From contig CAZOOP010000014.1 in NCBI GenBank assembly GCA_964581465.1, forward strand, positions 15,257-79,256: DNA of 64,000 bases. The letters are read 5' to 3'. Below the pieces are notes generated by a model. The model was not told where the DNA came from. It made no database searches and saw nothing but the letters and a program-made list of their open reading frames with translations. Position 1 is the stretch's first letter, and each line of letters begins with the position of its first letter. Positions 60,846 to 64,000 of the stretch are shown one piece after another. Source of the stretch: WJMB01 sp964581465. Its GTDB lineage: Bacteria; RBG-13-66-14. The position numbers and the translations under genes were made by a program.

Positions 60846-62345
60846 ATGACCAGCCCCGTCCGCGTCCGCTTCGCCCCCTCACCCACGGGCCATCTGCACG
60901 TCGGCCACGTGCGCACCGCTCTGTATAACTTCCTGCTGGCCAAGGGCCGGGGGGGCTCCTATGTGCTGCGTATCGAGGACACCGACACCGAGCGCTCGAC
61001 GGCCGAATCCCGCCGGGGGATCATCGAGGCCTTGACCTGGCTGGGGCTGGAATGGGACGAGGGTCCGGAAAAGGGCGGCCCCTACGCACCCTATCTGCAG
61101 AGCGGACGCTACGAGGAGTTCCGCGCCGCCGCCCGTCGACTCTGGGACGAGGGCCACGCCTACCCCTGCTTCTGCACAACCGAAGAGCTGGACACCGAGC
61201 GCGAGGAGGCCCGCCACGAAGGTGAAGCCTACGTCTACTCGGGCCGCTGCCGCGATCTCGATCGCGATGAGGTCGAGAGCCGCCTGGCCGACGGCGAGCC
61301 CTACGCCCTGCGTTTCCGCGTTCCACCGGGCCGCACCAGTTGGGTCGAGCCGACCAGCCGGGGAATGGTAGCCTTCGAGAACGCCGGCCTGGGTGACTTT
61401 GTCATCTGGCGTCGGCCGAGCATCGACGGCGGCCACCCCCTCTACAACTTCACGGTCGCCGTGGACGACATCGCCATGCGGATCACCCACGTGCTGCGCG
61501 GCGACGACCACATCTCCAACACGCCGCGCCAGGTGCTGATCTATCACGCCCTGGGCGCGGAGCCGCCGAGCTTCATCCACCTGCCGATGATCCTCGGCCC
61601 AGACCGGCAGAAACTCTCCAAGCGCCACGGCTCCACTTCACTGGACGAGTTCCGCCGCCAGGGATACCTGCCCGAAGGGCTGGTCAACTACCTGGCGCTG
61701 CTGGGCTGGAGCGAGGGTGAGGACCGTGAGCTCTACAGCCTCCCCGAGCTTATCGAGAGCTTCTCCCTGGAGCGACTGAACAAAACCGCGGCCGTCTTCG
61801 ACTACGACAAGTGCCGCCACATCAACGGCGAGCAGCTCAAGGCCCTGTCCGCCGAGGAGCGCGCCCACCGCGCTCTGCCGTACCTGCGCGAGGCCGGGGC
61901 CGTTCCCGTCGTACTGGAACCAGACACCGACGGCTGGTCGCGCCTGGTCGAGATAGTCGAGCAGATCGCCGACCGCGTCAAACTGCTCTCCGAGTACGCT
62001 TTCTACGTCCGGCCCTTCTACCATGCCCCGACGGAGTACGAGGAGAAGGCGGTCAAGAAGGTCCTGGGCAAGAGCGGTGCCCGGGAGCGGTTGGAACGCG
62101 GCCGCGTCGCCCTGGCCGAGGCCGACGGGTTCACCCACGACGTTCTGGAGTCCGCCTTCCGCGAGCTGGCCGCCGAGCTCGAAGTGGGCCTGGGCAAGCT
62201 CATCCAGCCCTTGCGCGTGGCGCTGACCGGCGACCGCGTGGGCATCGGCCTGTTCGAGACCGCCGAACTGGTGGGCCGTGAGGCCGCACTGGAGCGCATC
62301 GAGCGCTGCCTGACCTTCATGGATTCCCATGATCTGGGCGCTTGA
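60846..62345 (+). CDS. gltX: Glutamyl-tRNA synthetase
   Basis: A 499-residue class I synthetase charging tRNA-Glu. The first HIGH-type motif reads HVGH (18-21) in RFAPSPTGHLHVGHVRTALYNFLLAK, and the KMSKS-type motif is KLSKRHG near 256-262. YVLRIEDTDTERSTAESRRGIIEALTWLGLEWDEGP is diagnostic for GluRS. A 'CFCTTEELDTEREEARHEGEAYVYSGRC' tract contains the expected CPxC-like zinc knuckle in changed form. The C-terminal anticodon-binding domain is complete. Start ATG 60846; ribosome site GGAGAAA. Confidence 0.97.
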   Translation: MTSPVRVRFAPSPTGHLHVGHVRTALYNFLLAKGRGGSYVLRIEDTDTERSTAESRRGIIEALTWLGLEWDEGPEKGGPYAPYLQSGRYEEFRAAARRLWDEGHAYPCFCTTEELDTEREEARHEGEAYVYSGRCRDLDRDEVESRLADGEPYALRFRVPPGRTSWVEPTSRGMVAFENAGLGDFVIWRRPSIDGGHPLYNFTVAVDDIAMRITHVLRGDDHISNTPRQVLIYHALGAEPPSFIHLPMILGPDRQKLSKRHGSTSLDEFRRQGYLPEGLVNYLALLGWSEGEDRELYSLPELIESFSLERLNKTAAVFDYDKCRHINGEQLKALSAEERAHRALPYLREAGAVPVVLEPDTDGWSRLVEIVEQIADRVKLLSEYAFYVRPFYHAPTEYEEKAVKKVLGKSGARERLERGRVALAEADGFTHDVLESAFRELAAELEVGLGKLIQPLRVALTGDRVGIGLFETAELVGREAALERIERCLTFMDSHDLGA

Positions 62346-62354
62346 GGTCGGGTG

Positions 62355-62383
62355 TTGACAGCCCTGAAAGCGCCCTGTACACT
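62355..62383 (+). promoter_or_regulatory. Sigma-70 promoter upstream of the aminotransferase
   Basis: TTGACA (62355-62360), 17 bases, TACACT (62378-62383), starting 10 bases after the gltX stop. Confidence 0.7.
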
Positions 62384-62543
62384 CGGCCGGGTGGACCTCC
62401 GGTAGAACATATATAAACCGCCTCTGGATCCACCCGGACACGATTCATATCTCCGCACTTATACATCGACCCCGCCCCCTGCGGCGGCGCTTCCCACCTG
62501 CCCTTTTTTTGCCCACCGCGGGCGGTTGAGAAAGGAGTTTTCC

Positions 62544-63926
62544 TTGACCGTCAGACTCACCCCGCAAGAGGTTCTGCCCACCCTGCAGAAGTACATGCTG
62601 GCCGACGGCTTCGGCGACCTGGTCTTCGATCACGAGAAGAGCAGGGGCGCCCTGCTTTACGACGCCCTGCACGGCCGCGAGTTCATCGACCTGTTCACCT
62701 TCTTCGCCTCGAGTCCCATCGGCTACAACCACCCCAAGCTCACCACGCCGGAGTTTCTGGAGAAGATCGGCCGCGTCGCGGTGAACAAGCCCTCGAACTC
62801 CGACGTCTACACCGTCGAGCTGGCCGAGTTCGTCGAGACCTTCGCGCGGGTGGCCATGCCCGACTACATGAAGCACCTCTTCTTCGTTTCCGGCGGAGCC
62901 CTGGCCGTCGAGAACGCGATGAAGACGGCCTTCGACTGGAAGACCAAGCAGAACCTGCAGCGCGGGGTCTGGAGTGACGACGCCGAGGCTCAGGCCCGCG
63001 AGGACGAGCTGGTGATCATCCACTTCCGCCAGGCCTTCCACGGCCGCACCGGCTACACCCTTTCGGTCACAAACACCGACGACGCCCGCAAGTACAAGTA
63101 CTTCCCCAAGTTCGACTGGCCGCGGATCAGCTCGCCGGGGATCAACTTCTCCATGCCCGAACCCGAGCGCTGGGAGTACTGCGCCGTCGAGGAAGAGCGC
63201 GCCCTAACTGAAATCCGCCAGGCCATCGCCCAACATCCCAACACCGTGGCCGGCATCCTCATCGAGCCGATCCAGGCCGAGGGTGGAGACCGCCACTTCC
63301 GCACCGAGTTCCACCAGCAACTGCGTCAACTTGCCGACGAGGCCGAGGCGATGCTGATCCACGACGAAGTGCAGACGGGCTTCGGCCTGACTGGGCGCTT
63401 CTGGGCCTCGGAGCACTACGACGTCAAGCCCGACATCATCTGCTTCGGTAAGAAGTCCCAGGTCTGCGGGATCATCGTCGGCGAAAAGGTCGACACCGTC
63501 AAGTACCACGTCTTCTCCGGCGAGGCAGACGAAACCGGCAGCGTTCCCGGCGGCAGCCGGCTCAACAGCACCTGGGGCGGCAACATCGTCGATATGGTCC
63601 GCTGCCAGGCCTATCTCGAGGTCATCGAGGAGGAAAAGCTGGTCGAGAACGCCGCCGAGGTGGGCACCCATCTGCTCAGCGCTCTCTACGACGCCCTCGA
63701 GGGAACCCCGGGCACGGCGGCCCGCGGCGCGGGAATGATGATCGCCTTCGACCTGCCCACCGCCGAGCTGCGCGCCAAGGCCCACCAGGCCCTCTACCAG
63801 AACGGATTGTTCACCATCACCTGCGGACCGCGCTCCGTGCGCTTCCGTCCACCCCTGGTGCTCAACAAGGAGCTGGCCGACAAGGCCCTGGACATCGTCC
63901 ACGAGACACTGAAGAAGCTGGCCTAG
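62544..63926 (+). CDS. lat: L-lysine 6-aminotransferase-like PLP enzyme
   Basis: About 460 residues, class III PLP aminotransferase. The start is TTG 62544, with AAAGGAG six bases upstream, rather than the upstream TTG 62526 that overlaps this ribosome site. Features: FVSGGALAVENAMKTAFDWK (PLP phosphate loop), FRQAFHGRTGYTLSVTNT (HGR), GILIEPIQAEGGDRHFR, LIHDEVQTGFGLTGRFWASEH with the PLP-ring Asp, and Lys in IICFGKKSQVCG near 302. The sequence fits L-lysine 6-transaminase (lysine + 2-oxoglutarate to aminoadipate semialdehyde + glutamate); the 'HFRQAFHGRTGYTLS' and 'KKSQVCG' blocks are characteristic of that branch. Other lysine-catabolic genes are not in the window, so the specific substrate is family inference. 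Confidence 0.85.
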   Translation: MTVRLTPQEVLPTLQKYMLADGFGDLVFDHEKSRGALLYDALHGREFIDLFTFFASSPIGYNHPKLTTPEFLEKIGRVAVNKPSNSDVYTVELAEFVETFARVAMPDYMKHLFFVSGGALAVENAMKTAFDWKTKQNLQRGVWSDDAEAQAREDELVIIHFRQAFHGRTGYTLSVTNTDDARKYKYFPKFDWPRISSPGINFSMPEPERWEYCAVEEERALTEIRQAIAQHPNTVAGILIEPIQAEGGDRHFRTEFHQQLRQLADEAEAMLIHDEVQTGFGLTGRFWASEHYDVKPDIICFGKKSQVCGIIVGEKVDTVKYHVFSGEADETGSVPGGSRLNSTWGGNIVDMVRCQAYLEVIEEEKLVENAAEVGTHLLSALYDALEGTPGTAARGAGMMIAFDLPTAELRAKAHQALYQNGLFTITCGPRSVRFRPPLVLNKELADKALDIVHETLKKLA

Positions 63927-63946
63927 TCCGGCAAATCGCCATAGCA

Positions 63947-63973
63947 AACCGGGGCCTGTCGGCCCCGGTTTTT
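63947..63973 (+). terminator. Terminator of the aminotransferase gene
   Basis: AACCGGGGCC / GGCCCCGGTT perfect 10-bp stem, 4-base loop, T-run. 20 bases after the stop. Confidence 0.9.
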
Positions 63974-64000
63974 CGCATTCCCCCCGGTCCCGGTCGCGCC

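Overview
This 64-kb window comes from a GC-rich, diderm (Gram-negative-type) bacterium. A BamA/TamA-type outer-membrane protein, a PpiD/SurA-type periplasmic chaperone and several lipoproteins imply an outer membrane. Housekeeping genes present are rph (cut by the left edge), asnS, murA, maf, trxA, panC, gltX and a tRNA-Cys. Many short operons use ATGA or TGATG overlaps, and several starts are GTG or TTG. I cannot name the phylum from sequence alone; the mix of generic housekeeping genes, orphan signalling proteins and large repeat-filled spacers suggests an uncultivated lineage.

Layout: 1-1025 rph and a small membrane protein; 2059-2784 zinc-finger DnaC-like ATPase; 3894-7108 spermidine-synthase/transporter-like fusion and an M50 protease; 7210-8893 a strikingly AT-rich lipoprotein cassette with its own promoter and terminator; 8966-11119 GAF/HD-GYP protein; 12403-14790 asnS and a phosphatase-like protein lacking its cysteine; 16486-19786 murA, nucleosidase-like, YitT; 20931-28091 a leftward block (HPr-kinase-like, maf, CorC/HlyC, DUF2723, ABC exporter); 28442-29575 two AhpD-like proteins and thioredoxin; 31509-39124 a rightward block (hydrolase, GH3, DUF2207, GGCT, BamA-like, ABC ATPase); 39389-46144 a giant histidine kinase and the BatA/DUF58 pair; 47481-50191 OsmC, flavoprotein, glycosyltransferase; 50771-53336 small secreted proteins; 53862-58968 tRNA-Cys, DUF3352-like, panC, ppiD; 60846-63926 gltX and lysine 6-aminotransferase-like.

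The long, AT-richer spacers are not empty. They are graveyards of short interspersed elements. The best defined family (A, about 330 bp) has imperfect terminal inverted repeats of the form GG(G/C)ATC...CGGACC and, in five copies, 8-bp flanking direct repeats that are exact or nearly so. The same ends bound two decayed copies of an IS1595-like transposase gene, the probable source of mobility. Copies are nested inside one another.

A second, quite different repeat is the most unusual signal. Five times, always 3' of a gene, a 19-29 bp arm containing TTGGCACGTTTCTTGC is followed by its exact reverse complement. The arms change in concert within each copy, the interiors are unrelated, and the arm-to-arm distance falls into two classes (about 63 and 94 bp centre to centre). 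Each arm matches the sigma-54 -24/-12 consensus and the two point at each other. Whether these are paired promoters, operators, RNA hairpins or a mobile element is unresolved.
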